Below are positions 52,124-60,165 of a stretch of 64,000 nt of DNA, in pieces (within the stretch, counting starts at the first letter, position 1; each line of letters opens with the position of its first letter). Origin of the DNA: an uncultured Acidimicrobiales bacterium (GTDB taxonomy: Bacteria > Actinomycetota > Acidimicrobiia > Acidimicrobiales > Bin134); NCBI GenBank assembly GCA_951813325.1, contig OX638350.1:1599029-1663028 (forward strand). Direction: 5' to 3'. The translations under genes were made by a program, and so were the position numbers. The notes below the pieces were generated by a model. The model had not been told where the DNA came from and did no database searches. It saw nothing but the letters and a program-made list of their open reading frames with translations.

Positions 52124-53851
52124 GTGCCCGTGTTGGACCTGGTTATCCGCAACGGGACAATCATCGACGGCACGGCAAGCCCCGGTTTCTCCGGCGACAT
52201 CGGCGTGAGCGGCGGGCGCATCGCCGCCATCGGCGAGGTTGCCGCGCCCGGACACACCGAGATCGACGCCGCCGGCCGGGTAGTTTGCCCCGGATTCGTG
52301 GATCCCCACACCCACTACGACGCCCAGCTGTTTTGGGATCCGGCTGCCTCTCCCTCCAACCTGCACGGGGTAACCACCGTCATCGGCGGCAACTGCGGCT
52401 TCACCCTGGCCCCCCTCAACCCCGGCGACGCCCCCTACCTCCAGCGCATGATGGCCCAGGTGGAGGGCATGCCGCTTTCGGCACTGGAGTCGGGGCTGGA
52501 CTGGTCGTGGCAGACCTTTGCCGACTACCTGAGCCGATTGGACGGCAACCTCGGGGTCAACGCCGGATTCCTGGTGGGTCATTGCGCTATACGCCGAGCG
52601 GCCATGGGGTCCGACGCCACCGGCAACGAGGCCGACTCCGATCAGCTCGAGGCGATGAAATCCCTTTTGGCCGACGGCATCCGGGCGGGGGGGTTGGGCT
52701 TTTCCACCTCGCTTTCCTATACCCACAACGACGGCGACGGCGCCCCGGTGGCCTCGCGGTCTGCCGGCAGCGACGAGGTGGTCGCGCTGTGCTCGGTGGT
52801 GTCCGAGCACGAGGGAACCACCCTGGAATACGTCACCGACGGCTGTATGCAGGGCTTCACCGACGAGGAGCTCGATCTCATGGTGGCCATGTCCCGCGCC
52901 GCCCGCCGCCCGCTGAACTGGAACGTGCTCACCATCGACTCGGCCGATCCCGACCGGTACCGGGCTCAGCTCGGCGCCTCGATTCGGGCCGCCGAGCACG
53001 GCGCTCGCGTGGTGGCGCTCACCATGCCGGTGCTGGTGGGAATGAACATGAGCTTCCTCAACTATTGCGCCCTCAACATGCTGCCCGACTGGGGGGAAGT
53101 GCTCGGCCTGCCGGTGCCCGAGCGGACGGCCCGACTGGCCGATCCCCGAACCAGGGCGTATCTGGCCGAGCGGGCCTCCTCTCCCGACGCCGGAGTGTTC
53201 AGCCGGCTCACCGGCTGGGGCGGGTATCGCATCGGCGACACCTTCAGCTCGGCCAACGACGGGCTGAGCGGGCGCACGGTGGCCGATATCGCCGCCGAGC
53301 GAGGTGCCGGGCCCTTCGACACCCTGGTCGACATCGTTCTGGCCGATGAGCTGCGCACCGTGCTGTGGCCGGCCCCCACCGACGACGACGACGAGAGCTG
53401 GCGGCTCCGGGCTGAGGCCTGGCACAGCGAGCACACCCTTTTGGGCGGCTCCGACGCCGGCGCCCACTTGGACCGGATGTGCGGCGCCCCCTATACCTCC
53501 GCCTTTCTGGGCGACTGCCTGCGGGGCCGGCGGCTGGCTTCGCTGGAAACCGCCGTCAGCATGCTGACAGATGCTCCCGCTCGGCTGTTCGGACTACGAG
53601 AACGGGGCTGCATCAAACCGGGGTGGCACGCCGACCTGGTGGTGTTCGATCCCCGCACCATCGACTCCGGCGCCATGCACATGGTGGAGGATCTCCCGGG
53701 GGGCTCGTCCCGCCTGTTCGCCGCCGCAGTGGGAGTAGACCATGTGCTGGTGAACGGCCAGCCGATAGTGAGCCACGGCCAGGCGACCCAAAACCGACCC
53801 GGCACCCTGCTGCGATCAGGGCGCGACACCGACACCGTGCTGGTCGGATAG
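52124..53851 (+). CDS. N-acyl-D-amino-acid deacylase-like amidohydrolase
   Basis: A 575-residue amidohydrolase of the D-aminoacylase/dihydroorotase superfamily. LVIRNGTIIDGT opens, CPGFVDPHTHYDAQLFWDP carries the first metal HxH, and LGGSDAGAHLDRMCGAPY holds the late catalytic aspartate; ERGCIKPGWHADLVVFDP closes. It probably hydrolyses an N-acyl amide. I use GTG 52124; TATAAG at about 52111 lies close enough to suggest a leaderless transcript. GTG 52130 is an alternative. Confidence 0.87.
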   Translation: MPVLDLVIRNGTIIDGTASPGFSGDIGVSGGRIAAIGEVAAPGHTEIDAAGRVVCPGFVDPHTHYDAQLFWDPAASPSNLHGVTTVIGGNCGFTLAPLNPGDAPYLQRMMAQVEGMPLSALESGLDWSWQTFADYLSRLDGNLGVNAGFLVGHCAIRRAAMGSDATGNEADSDQLEAMKSLLADGIRAGGLGFSTSLSYTHNDGDGAPVASRSAGSDEVVALCSVVSEHEGTTLEYVTDGCMQGFTDEELDLMVAMSRAARRPLNWNVLTIDSADPDRYRAQLGASIRAAEHGARVVALTMPVLVGMNMSFLNYCALNMLPDWGEVLGLPVPERTARLADPRTRAYLAERASSPDAGVFSRLTGWGGYRIGDTFSSANDGLSGRTVADIAAERGAGPFDTLVDIVLADELRTVLWPAPTDDDDESWRLRAEAWHSEHTLLGGSDAGAHLDRMCGAPYTSAFLGDCLRGRRLASLETAVSMLTDAPARLFGLRERGCIKPGWHADLVVFDPRTIDSGAMHMVEDLPGGSSRLFAAAVGVDHVLVNGQPIVSHGQATQNRPGTLLRSGRDTDTVLVG

Positions 53852-53870
53852 CCGAGGATATGAGCCGGGT

Positions 53871-55382
53871 ATGAGCACGCTGGCCCAGTGGAGGCGCCGG
53901 CTGGAGATCTTCTCGCTGCGCTGGCAGGCCCGCCTCGACACCAGGCAAGTCGATCGGGCCGTTCCGTGGGTCACCGCCCTCTTTCTGGGCGGGGCCCTGT
54001 CCGGGCTCTCGCTGGCCCGAGCAATTCAGCTCGACGCCGGCGCAGATCTGTCCTCCCAACTCCAAGGGTTGTGGCTCATCGGCGAGGGCTACGAGCCGCG
54101 CTCGAGCGTGGCCGGCCACAACCTGTTGTGGGAGCAGGCCGCGTACATCCTCTACCCGGTGGCCGGTCTGACCGCGTTGTTTCCCGACCAGCCAACACTG
54201 CTGGCCCTGCAAGCCTCGGCGCTGGCTTTGGCCGTGGTCCCGCTCTGGCGGATCGCCCGCGACGTGGGCGGCCTCAAATCCGGGGCCGCCGCCGCGGTGG
54301 TCTTCGCCTACTGCGTCTACCCGGCTGTCCACACGGTGAACCTCTCCGACTTCCACCCCGAGGCGCTGGCCGTGCCCGCACTGTTCGCCGCGGTGCTCAC
54401 GGCCCTGACCGGGCGGTGGAATTGGTTCGGGGTGTTCGCCCTGCTGGCAGTGGCCTGCCGGGCCGACCTGGCCTTCGCGCTCTCCGGGCTGGGCTTGCTG
54501 GTGCTGATGGAGGGCCGGCGCCGACCCGGCACCGCCATCTCCCTTGGCGGCCTGGCCTACGGGCTGGTCTCGATGACCGCCGTCCAGCCCCGGTTCAATG
54601 GTGGGAGGTTCCCCCACATCGAGGCGTTCTCCGACTTTGGAAGCGGACATCTGGGGTCGGTGCTGTGGGGCTTCGTCTCCGCCCCCCACCAGGTGCTGGC
54701 CGACGCCTCGTCGCAGGCCAATTTCCAGATGATCGTGTTCCTGCTCGCCCCGGTGATGCTGCTTCCTCTGGTGGCCCCCCGCTATCTGCTCCCGGTGGTG
54801 CCCTTGTTCGGGGCGTATTTGGTGGCCGACATGCCCCCGGGCCAGGTGGCCGAGGCTTCTCAGACGGTGCCGATGATTCCGTTCGTCTTCGCGGCCACCG
54901 TGTTCGCACTGGCCCGCTCGGGCCGAGTCCTGGTCGAGCGGGTGAACGTCGACCGCCGCCTTCTCACTGCGCTGGTGCTCACCGCCGGGCTCTTCTTCTT
55001 GCGCGACGCTCCCAGCTCGCTGTACCAGGAGCCCTGGGATTGGGGTCGGCGCGACGCGTTGGACCTTGCCCGACAGGAAGCGGCCGACACGATTCCGCCC
55101 GATGCGTCGGTGCGGGCCTCAGAGCGGATCCTCCCCCTGCTGTCGGATCGTACTCGGCTGTATGTGCTGAACACCGCGGACGATCCTGACCGCGCCGCGG
55201 TGGCGGCCACCCCCAAAGTGGAGTGGATCGTGTTCGACTCCGCTTCCGCGCCCGCTTGGAGCCCCCTGGACATCGAGAGCTTCGACTTGGATATACGGCG
55301 AACCGGTTTTGAGCGGCTGGAGCTGGAAGAGGGGGGAAGCGACCTGCGGCTCTACCGGCGCCGCAACGTGATTCAGAGCTAG
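53871..55382 (+). CDS. DUF2079 multi-spanning membrane protein
   Basis: A 503-residue integral membrane protein with about ten hydrophobic segments, for example LALQASALALAVVPLWRIA and IVFLLAPVMLLPLVAP. HNLLWEQAAYILYPVAG and VNLSDFHPEALAVPALF match DUF2079, a glycosyltransferase-like membrane family seen in actinobacteria. A soluble C-terminal region (about 400-503) follows. Function is unproven. It begins 20 nt after the amidohydrolase stop and is probably co-transcribed. Confidence 0.85.
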   Translation: MSTLAQWRRRLEIFSLRWQARLDTRQVDRAVPWVTALFLGGALSGLSLARAIQLDAGADLSSQLQGLWLIGEGYEPRSSVAGHNLLWEQAAYILYPVAGLTALFPDQPTLLALQASALALAVVPLWRIARDVGGLKSGAAAAVVFAYCVYPAVHTVNLSDFHPEALAVPALFAAVLTALTGRWNWFGVFALLAVACRADLAFALSGLGLLVLMEGRRRPGTAISLGGLAYGLVSMTAVQPRFNGGRFPHIEAFSDFGSGHLGSVLWGFVSAPHQVLADASSQANFQMIVFLLAPVMLLPLVAPRYLLPVVPLFGAYLVADMPPGQVAEASQTVPMIPFVFAATVFALARSGRVLVERVNVDRRLLTALVLTAGLFFLRDAPSSLYQEPWDWGRRDALDLARQEAADTIPPDASVRASERILPLLSDRTRLYVLNTADDPDRAAVAATPKVEWIVFDSASAPAWSPLDIESFDLDIRRTGFERLELEEGGSDLRLYRRRNVIQS

Positions 55383-55394
55383 CAGCGTGCGGAG

Positions 55395-55796
55395 CTAGCC
55401 GGCAGCCAGCTGGGAGCGCAGAAGCTCGGCGGAGTGGGCCAGCTCCTCAGGGGGAACCGAGGCTCTTGCGTTGGCGAAGCTCAGGTCGCCGACGTCGAAC
55501 ATGGGAATCACATGCAGGTGGGTATGGGGCACTTCGTGGCCGGCGATGACAAGGCCCACCCGAGGCGGCCCGAATGCGGCCATCTGGGCAGAGCCCACCG
55601 TCTGGGCCACCACCATGAGATGCGAGGCCAGTTCCGGGGGGACCTCCAGCCAGTGGTCGATCTCGGCCCGGGGCACGACCAGCGCGTGGCCGGTTTGAAT
55701 GGGATTGATGGACAAGATGGCGGCACAGTCGTCGTCCTCCCAAACGAAGTGCCCCGGCAGCTCGCGGTTGATGATCATGGTGAACACGCTGGCCAT
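55395..55796 (-). CDS. HIT family protein
   Basis: A 133-residue histidine-triad protein: HALVVPRAEIDHWLEVP, and HTHLHVIPMFD as the HxHxHxx active site near residue 97. HIT proteins hydrolyse nucleoside phosphoramidates or related nucleotides. ATG 55796 (MASVFTM) is chosen over a longer start at 55835, which would extend into the divergent pgsA promoter. Confidence 0.9.
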   Translation of the reverse strand: MASVFTMIINRELPGHFVWEDDDCAAILSINPIQTGHALVVPRAEIDHWLEVPPELASHLMVVAQTVGSAQMAAFGPPRVGLVIAGHEVPHTHLHVIPMFDVGDLSFANARASVPPEELAHSAELLRSQLAAG

Positions 55797-55843
55797 GGCC
55801 CCATGGTAGGAGGAATCGCCTCGAAGCCGTAACATCTCCGCTC

Positions 55844-56452
55844 ATGGGAGAAGCCCAGCCGCAGCCCGGCGCATCCAGGATCTTGACCGTTCCCAACTTC
55901 GTGTCCGTGCTTCGGCTGGGGTGTGTGCCGGTGTTCTGCGTGCTGCTGTTGGGCATGGGCAACCGGGCCGGCGCCGCCATACTGCTGGCAGTGCTGGGGG
56001 CCACCGACTGGGTGGACGGCTACATCGCCCGGCGGTTCGACCAGGGTTCCGAGCTGGGGAAGATCCTGGACCCCACCGCCGACCGGCTGCTGTTCTTGGC
56101 CGCGGCAGTGGCGATGATGGTCGACGGCGCCCTCCCCGTGGCGTTCGGAGCGGCCATGCTGGCGAGGGAGGCCGTCGTCTCTGTGGCCGCGGTGGTGCTG
56201 GGCGCTTTGGGGGCGCGCCGCATCGACGTGACCTGGACGGGCAAGACAGCCACTTTCGGCCTCATGGCCGCGCTCCCGCTCCTGTTGCTGGGCAACTCCA
56301 GCGTGGCCGGGGGAACTGCCCTCGGCGGCGTCGGCTGGGGCTTCGGCTTGCCGTCTTTGGCGCTCAGCTACTACGCGGCGGTGGAATACGTCCCCCGGGC
56401 CCGCCAGGCACTCGCTGAGGGCCGCGCCCGCCGAACCGCAGCCTCAAGCTAA
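55844..56452 (+). CDS. pgsA: CDP-alcohol phosphatidyltransferase (PgsA family)
   Basis: A 202-residue membrane enzyme. The CDP-alcohol signature DWVDGYIARRF...GKILDPTADR has the full DGxxARx8Gx3Dx3D pattern, and several transmembrane helices follow. It makes phosphatidylglycerol phosphate or a related lipid head group from CDP-diacylglycerol. Together with gcvH, the garA-like gene and the ftsR-like gene it matches the order pgsA-gcvH-garA-ftsR in Mycobacterium. Confidence 0.92.
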   Translation: MGEAQPQPGASRILTVPNFVSVLRLGCVPVFCVLLLGMGNRAGAAILLAVLGATDWVDGYIARRFDQGSELGKILDPTADRLLFLAAAVAMMVDGALPVAFGAAMLAREAVVSVAAVVLGALGARRIDVTWTGKTATFGLMAALPLLLLGNSSVAGGTALGGVGWGFGLPSLALSYYAAVEYVPRARQALAEGRARRTAASS

Positions 56453-56490
56453 GGTTGAGAGTTTTCCCGCCAGCCAGTACGGTTGCCCGT

Positions 56491-56877
56491 ATGAACGTTC
56501 CCGGCGAGCTGCGTTACTCCGAAGACCACGAATGGACCAGGGCCGAAGGCAGCCAGGTCAGCTTGGGCATTACCGACTATGCCCAAGACGCCCTCGGCGA
56601 CGTGGTCTACATAGAACTGCCCGAGGTGGGAACCGAGGTGTCCTGCGGGGACCCCTTCAGCGAGGTTGAGTCCACCAAGTCGGTCTCGGAGATCTATGCG
56701 CCGGTTTCCGGTGTGGTGGTCGAGGTGAACACCGACTTGATCGACCACCCTGAGCGACTGAACGAAGACCCCTACGGCGAGGGCTGGATCTGTGTCATCG
56801 AAGCCTCCGACCTCACGGAGCTGGACAGGCTTTTGGACGCGTCGGCCTACACCGACCTGACGGAGATCGTCGATTGA
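56491..56877 (+). CDS. gcvH: Glycine cleavage system H protein
   Basis: A 128-residue H protein. The lipoylated lysine is Lys63 in EVESTKSVSEIYAP, preceded by LGITDYAQDALGDVVYIELP. It shuttles the aminomethyl intermediate of glycine between the cleavage enzymes. The start is ATG 56491. The stop overlaps the garA-like gene (TTGA). gcvT lies 3.3 kb downstream, and gcvP is not in the window. No glycine riboswitch precedes it. Confidence 0.95.
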   Translation: MNVPGELRYSEDHEWTRAEGSQVSLGITDYAQDALGDVVYIELPEVGTEVSCGDPFSEVESTKSVSEIYAPVSGVVVEVNTDLIDHPERLNEDPYGEGWICVIEASDLTELDRLLDASAYTDLTEIVD

Positions 56878-57362
56878 CACCCCCACTCCACGAAGACGAG
56901 GCCAACGAGGCCACCTGTCGGCAATGCGGCTATCTCAGCGGCTCAGGGGTCAACTTCTGCGCCTCGTGCGGGCATCGCCTCGATGCCGATGGCGACTCTG
57001 GGGGAGCCATTTCGGTGGATGAGCCCACCACGGAACTGGAGCTAGACGCCGATCTGGTCCGGTACCCGGCGGTGCTGGTGGTTACCCAGGGACCGGCCGC
57101 GGGGAGCCGTTTCGAGCTGTCGCAGGACCGAGTGGCCGTGGGCCGCCATCCCGACTCTGACATATTCCTGGACGACATCACCGTGTCCCGGCGGCACGCC
57201 GAGGTATATAGAGACGGCTTGGTGCAACAAGTAAGGGACATGAGCTCGCTGAACGGCACTTACCTGAACAGTCGGCGGGTAGAAGATGCCGGGCTGAAAA
57301 ACGGCGACGAGCTCCAAATCGGCCGCTTCAAGCTGGTCTACTACGACGGGAGCAGTGAATGA
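56874..57362 (+). CDS. garA: Zinc-ribbon FHA domain protein, GarA-like
   Basis: A 162-residue protein. An N-terminal zinc ribbon (CRQCGYLSGSGVNFCASCG) precedes a Thr-rich linker (EPTTELE) and an FHA domain with VGRHPDSDIFLDD, VSRRHAEVYRDG, and SSLNGTYLNSRRV. In mycobacteria GarA regulates 2-oxoglutarate metabolism after phosphorylation of an N-terminal threonine by PknB-type kinases; the TT pair here may serve that role. Starts at TTG 56874. ATGA overlap couples it to the MerR gene. Confidence 0.92.
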   Translation: MTPPLHEDEANEATCRQCGYLSGSGVNFCASCGHRLDADGDSGGAISVDEPTTELELDADLVRYPAVLVVTQGPAAGSRFELSQDRVAVGRHPDSDIFLDDITVSRRHAEVYRDGLVQQVRDMSSLNGTYLNSRRVEDAGLKNGDELQIGRFKLVYYDGSSE

Positions 57363-58084
57363 GCGCTCCCTACCGGTCGATCGGACAAGTCTTGGACTTG
57401 CTGAAGAGCGAATTCGCCGACATAAGCATCTCCAAGATCCGCTTCTTGGAAAGCCAGGGTCTGATCGATCCCGAGCGCAGCCAATCCGGCTACCGGAAGT
57501 TCACCGATGCCGACATCGGCCGCCTGCGGTGGATCCTGGAGCAGCAACGGGATCATTTCCTGCCCCTGAAAGTGATCAAGGAGCGCATCGACCACGAGGA
57601 GCTGGGAGAAGCCACCGGCGCCATGGGGTCCAGCGAAGACGGCGCCGGATCCGGCACCCACCGCACCGGGCGGCCGAACCCCCTGGATTCGGGGGCGGTC
57701 TCGGTGTCGATGACCCTTGACGAGTTGGCATCAGCCAGCGGGCTGAGCCGGTCCAAAGTCTTGGACCTGCAGAAGTTCGGCCTCATCGAGCCCCTTGGCG
57801 ACGGAGCTCTGGCGCACTACGGCGCCGAAGCGGTGATCGTGGCCAGAGTCGCGGCCGGATTTTTGGCTCATGGGGTGGAGCCCCGCCATTTGCGGGCCTA
57901 TAAATCGGCGGCAGAGCGGGAAGCGGGACTGCTGGAGCAGCGGATTATGCCCGTGGTGATGCAGCGCACGGCCCAGTCGAAACGGCAATCCCTGGACATG
58001 TTGGCAGAGCTGATCAACCTCGGTTCAGATCTGAGGCTCTCGCTGCTCCGGTGCGCTTTGGCCTGCCACACTCGGAATCACTAG
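57359..58084 (+). CDS. ftsR: MerR family regulator, FtsR-like
   Basis: A 241-residue regulator. The N-terminal winged helix has DISISKIRFLESQGLI and SGYRKFTDADIGRLRWIL, and a second winged domain follows at about 110-200 (MTLDELASASGLSRSKVLDL). It matches mycobacterial Rv1828/FtsR, an activator of ftsZ and division genes, in sequence and position. It starts by ATGA overlap with the FHA gene. Confidence 0.93.
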   Translation: MSAPYRSIGQVLDLLKSEFADISISKIRFLESQGLIDPERSQSGYRKFTDADIGRLRWILEQQRDHFLPLKVIKERIDHEELGEATGAMGSSEDGAGSGTHRTGRPNPLDSGAVSVSMTLDELASASGLSRSKVLDLQKFGLIEPLGDGALAHYGAEAVIVARVAAGFLAHGVEPRHLRAYKSAAEREAGLLEQRIMPVVMQRTAQSKRQSLDMLAELINLGSDLRLSLLRCALACHTRNH

Positions 58085-58088
58085 CCGA

Positions 58089-58646
58089 ATGGGCCGCGTC
58101 GAGCCCCAGCTCTTCGCCAGCCGAGAGGACATCGAGCTGGCTGTCGGGCGCATGGCGTCGGAGATCTCCCAGCAGTGCTCTGATGGGGCAGTGCTGGTGT
58201 CTGTGCTCAAGGGAAGCCTGCCGTTGCTCGCCGATCTGATCCGAGCGGTGGACATCGCGGTGGAGGTGGACTTCCTGGCCTTGTCCCGGTTCGCCGCCGA
58301 CTCGGGCCGGGTGCGGCTGGTGAAGGATCTGGATTGCGATGTGACCGGGCGCGAGGTCGTGCTCGTGGAGGACATCGTGGACACCGGGCTGAGCCTCGGC
58401 TACCTGGTTGGGGAGCTGCATCGCCGTTCGGCTGCTTCGGTGGCGGTCGCCGCGCTGCTCAACCGGGGGGCACGCCGCATTCTGCCCATTGAGCCCGACT
58501 ACACGGGGTTCGAGGCGCCCGATGAGTTCTTCTTGGGCTACGGACTGGACTGGGCCGGCCGCTATCGAAACCTCGACAGTCTGTTCATCGGAGATCCCGG
58601 CCTGCTGGCCGACGATCCTGACGCTTACATCCCTATGCTCTACTAA
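58089..58646 (+). CDS. hpt: Purine phosphoribosyltransferase (Hpt-like)
   Basis: A 185-residue type I phosphoribosyltransferase. The PRPP loop is VVLVEDIVDTGLSLGYL (residues 97-113) and LVSVLKGSLPLLADLI supplies the early PP-binding loop, with DFLALSRFAADSGRVRLVKD following. It salvages hypoxanthine or guanine. The usual mycobacterial order has no hpt between the MerR and bifunctional-nuclease genes, so it is an insertion. It lies 4 nt after the MerR stop. Confidence 0.88.
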   Translation: MGRVEPQLFASREDIELAVGRMASEISQQCSDGAVLVSVLKGSLPLLADLIRAVDIAVEVDFLALSRFAADSGRVRLVKDLDCDVTGREVVLVEDIVDTGLSLGYLVGELHRRSAASVAVAALLNRGARRILPIEPDYTGFEAPDEFFLGYGLDWAGRYRNLDSLFIGDPGLLADDPDAYIPMLY

Positions 58647-58656
58647 CGTGGGGACG

Positions 58657-59157
58657 ATGAAGGAGATGGAGCTGGTCGGGGTCCGAATCGAACTGCCTTC
58701 CAATGTTCCCATCGTGCTGCTGCGGGAGACCGACGGTGAATGCCGGCTGCTGCCCATCTTCATCGGGGGGGCAGAGGCTCAGGCCATAGCCCTGGCCATG
58801 GAGGAGGTGGAGACACCCCGTCCTATGACCCACGACCTGCTCAAGAACGTGTTGGACGACTTGGGAGTGCGGCTCGAGCGCATCGTGGTAACCGAGCTGC
58901 GTGATCGAACCTTTTATGCCGAGCTGGAGCTGGCGGGCGGAAACGGGGCCCGTCGGGTCTCCAGCCGCCCCTCGGATGCGGTGGCTCTGGCCGTGCGCGC
59001 CGGAGCACCCATTTTTGTCGACGAGTCGGTGCTGGACGCCGCCGGGCATACAGTGGCGCCCGAGGAGCCAGAAGGCGAAGAAGCGCCCGCCGAAGAAGTG
59101 CTGGACCAATTCCGCGAGTTCTTGGACCACGTGACCCCGGAGGACTTCAACGGCTGA
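58657..59157 (+). CDS. Bifunctional nuclease family protein
   Basis: A 166-residue DUF151/bifunctional nuclease protein: LLPIFIGGAEAQAIALAMEE, then TYAELEL-type strands (RTFYAELELAGG) and SSRPSDAVALAVR. The family has both DNase and RNase activity in plants and is conserved here between two MerR genes, as Rv1829 is between Rv1828 and Rv1830. The start could be GTG 58648, ATG 58657 or ATG 58666. The C-terminal tail is acidic. Confidence 0.9.
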   Translation: MKEMELVGVRIELPSNVPIVLLRETDGECRLLPIFIGGAEAQAIALAMEEVETPRPMTHDLLKNVLDDLGVRLERIVVTELRDRTFYAELELAGGNGARRVSSRPSDAVALAVRAGAPIFVDESVLDAAGHTVAPEEPEGEEAPAEEVLDQFREFLDHVTPEDFNG

Positions 59158-59169
59158 GGCCCTTCAGCC
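59152..59169 (+). terminator. Hairpin at the end of the bifunctional nuclease gene
   Basis: GGCTGA (59152-59157) pairs with TCAGCC (59164-59169) around GGCCCT. The stem includes the stop codon. There is no U-run after it, so intrinsic termination is uncertain. Confidence 0.3.
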
Positions 59170-59173
59170 ATCC

Positions 59174-59206
59174 TTGACAATCCACAGGGCGAGGTTTACC
59201 CTGTGG
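59174..59206 (+). promoter_or_regulatory. Promoter with palindromic operator before the second MerR gene
   Basis: TTGACA (59174-59179) is a consensus -35 box. 17 nt later TACCCT (59197-59202) fits the TANNNT -10 box. CCACAGGG (59182-59189) and CCCTGTGG (59199-59206) form a perfect eight-base inverted repeat over the spacer and -10 box, with a 9-nt gap. This is a likely binding site of the downstream MerR protein, so autoregulation is expected. Confidence 0.7.
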
Positions 59207-59276
59207 AAACCCAATGGCGTAGTTTCCCCGGTGCAATAAGCCGATTTGAGATCGCGCCCCGGCACTGGAGACTCAG

Positions 59277-59774
59277 ATGAGCGACCACCGACGGCTAGCC
59301 GGCGACTTCAGCTCGCCCCAGACCACTGAGATCATCGACATTACCTACCGCCAGCTGGACTATTGGACTCGTACCGGCCTGGTACGCTCCACTGCCCAGT
59401 CTGCGGTGGGAAGCGGCAGCCGCCGCCGATACTCCTATAGCGATTTGCTGGAGCTGAAGCTGATCAAGCGGCTGCTGGATGAGGGGATCGCCCTTCAGCG
59501 GGTTCGCGAGGTGTTCGACTACCTACGCGATGAGCTGGGTGAGGACGTGGCCAGCGCCGATTTGGTGATAAACGGCAACAAGTCGCTGCTGGTTCGCACC
59601 GACGAGCAGATTCTGGATGCGCTGCGCCAAGGCCAGGGAGCACTTTACCTCCGCATGGACGGCTTGGTCGAAGAGGTGGAAGCCGCGGTGAGGGAGCTGC
59701 CCGTCGAGGAAGGCCGGCCGGTGGACAAATCCGAGCCCGAACTCGGCGTCAGCGCGGCCCGAACCGGCTCCTAG
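59277..59774 (+). CDS. MerR family regulator, Rv1830-like
   Basis: A 165-residue MerR protein: IDITYRQLDYWTRTGLV, then SRRRYSYSDLLELKLIKRLL, and ALQRVREVFDYLRDEL. No metal-binding cysteines follow, so it is not a metal sensor. Position and size match mycobacterial Rv1830, and the strong promoter and palindrome lie just upstream. It likely controls division or growth genes together with the FtsR-like protein. Confidence 0.9.
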   Translation: MSDHRRLAGDFSSPQTTEIIDITYRQLDYWTRTGLVRSTAQSAVGSGSRRRYSYSDLLELKLIKRLLDEGIALQRVREVFDYLRDELGEDVASADLVINGNKSLLVRTDEQILDALRQGQGALYLRMDGLVEEVEAAVRELPVEEGRPVDKSEPELGVSAARTGS

Positions 59775-59791
59775 GGGAAGCCTCCGAAAGC

Positions 59792-60157
59792 GTGTTCGCC
59801 CACGATTCGGAGCGGCAGTTTGCCGAACTGCTCGACTTCTACGGTGTTGAGTGGCACTACGAGCCCGTCACCTTTGTGCTCTCCCGCAACGAGTCCGGCG
59901 AGGTGACCGAGGCGTTCACCCCTGATTTCTATCTGCCCCTGTTCGACCGCTATGTGGAGATCACCACGGCGCGCCAGAAGTACATCACTCGAAAGAACGG
60001 CAAAGTCCGCCGGTTGCGGGAATGCCATCCCGACATCGACGTGGTGGTCCTCTGCCAGCGGGACTACCGCAACCTGCTCAGCAAGTACGGCTTCGACGAT
60101 GCCTCCGGAGTGGACGGCAACCTGACCCATACCGGCGCGGGCCCCGGATCGAGCTAG
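59792..60157 (+). CDS. Small PD-(D/E)XK-like protein of unknown role
   Basis: A 121-residue protein whose layout fits a minimal restriction-endonuclease fold: SERQFAELLDFYGVEWHYEP, then TPDFYLPLFDRYVEITTARQKYI and VRRLRECHPDIDVVVL. The PD is present; the following E-I-T replaces the usual (D/E)-x-K, so catalysis may be lost or altered. The GTG start is at 59792. It sits between a MerR gene and gcvT and is probably co-transcribed. The nuclease link is inferred from pattern only. Confidence 0.65.
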   Translation: MFAHDSERQFAELLDFYGVEWHYEPVTFVLSRNESGEVTEAFTPDFYLPLFDRYVEITTARQKYITRKNGKVRRLRECHPDIDVVVLCQRDYRNLLSKYGFDDASGVDGNLTHTGAGPGSS

Positions 60158-60165
60158 CCGCCGAC

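Noticed and set aside
56453-56490. Glycine riboswitch before gcvH
   Set aside because: Only 38 nt separate pgsA and gcvH, too short for a riboswitch; none is visible before gcvT either.
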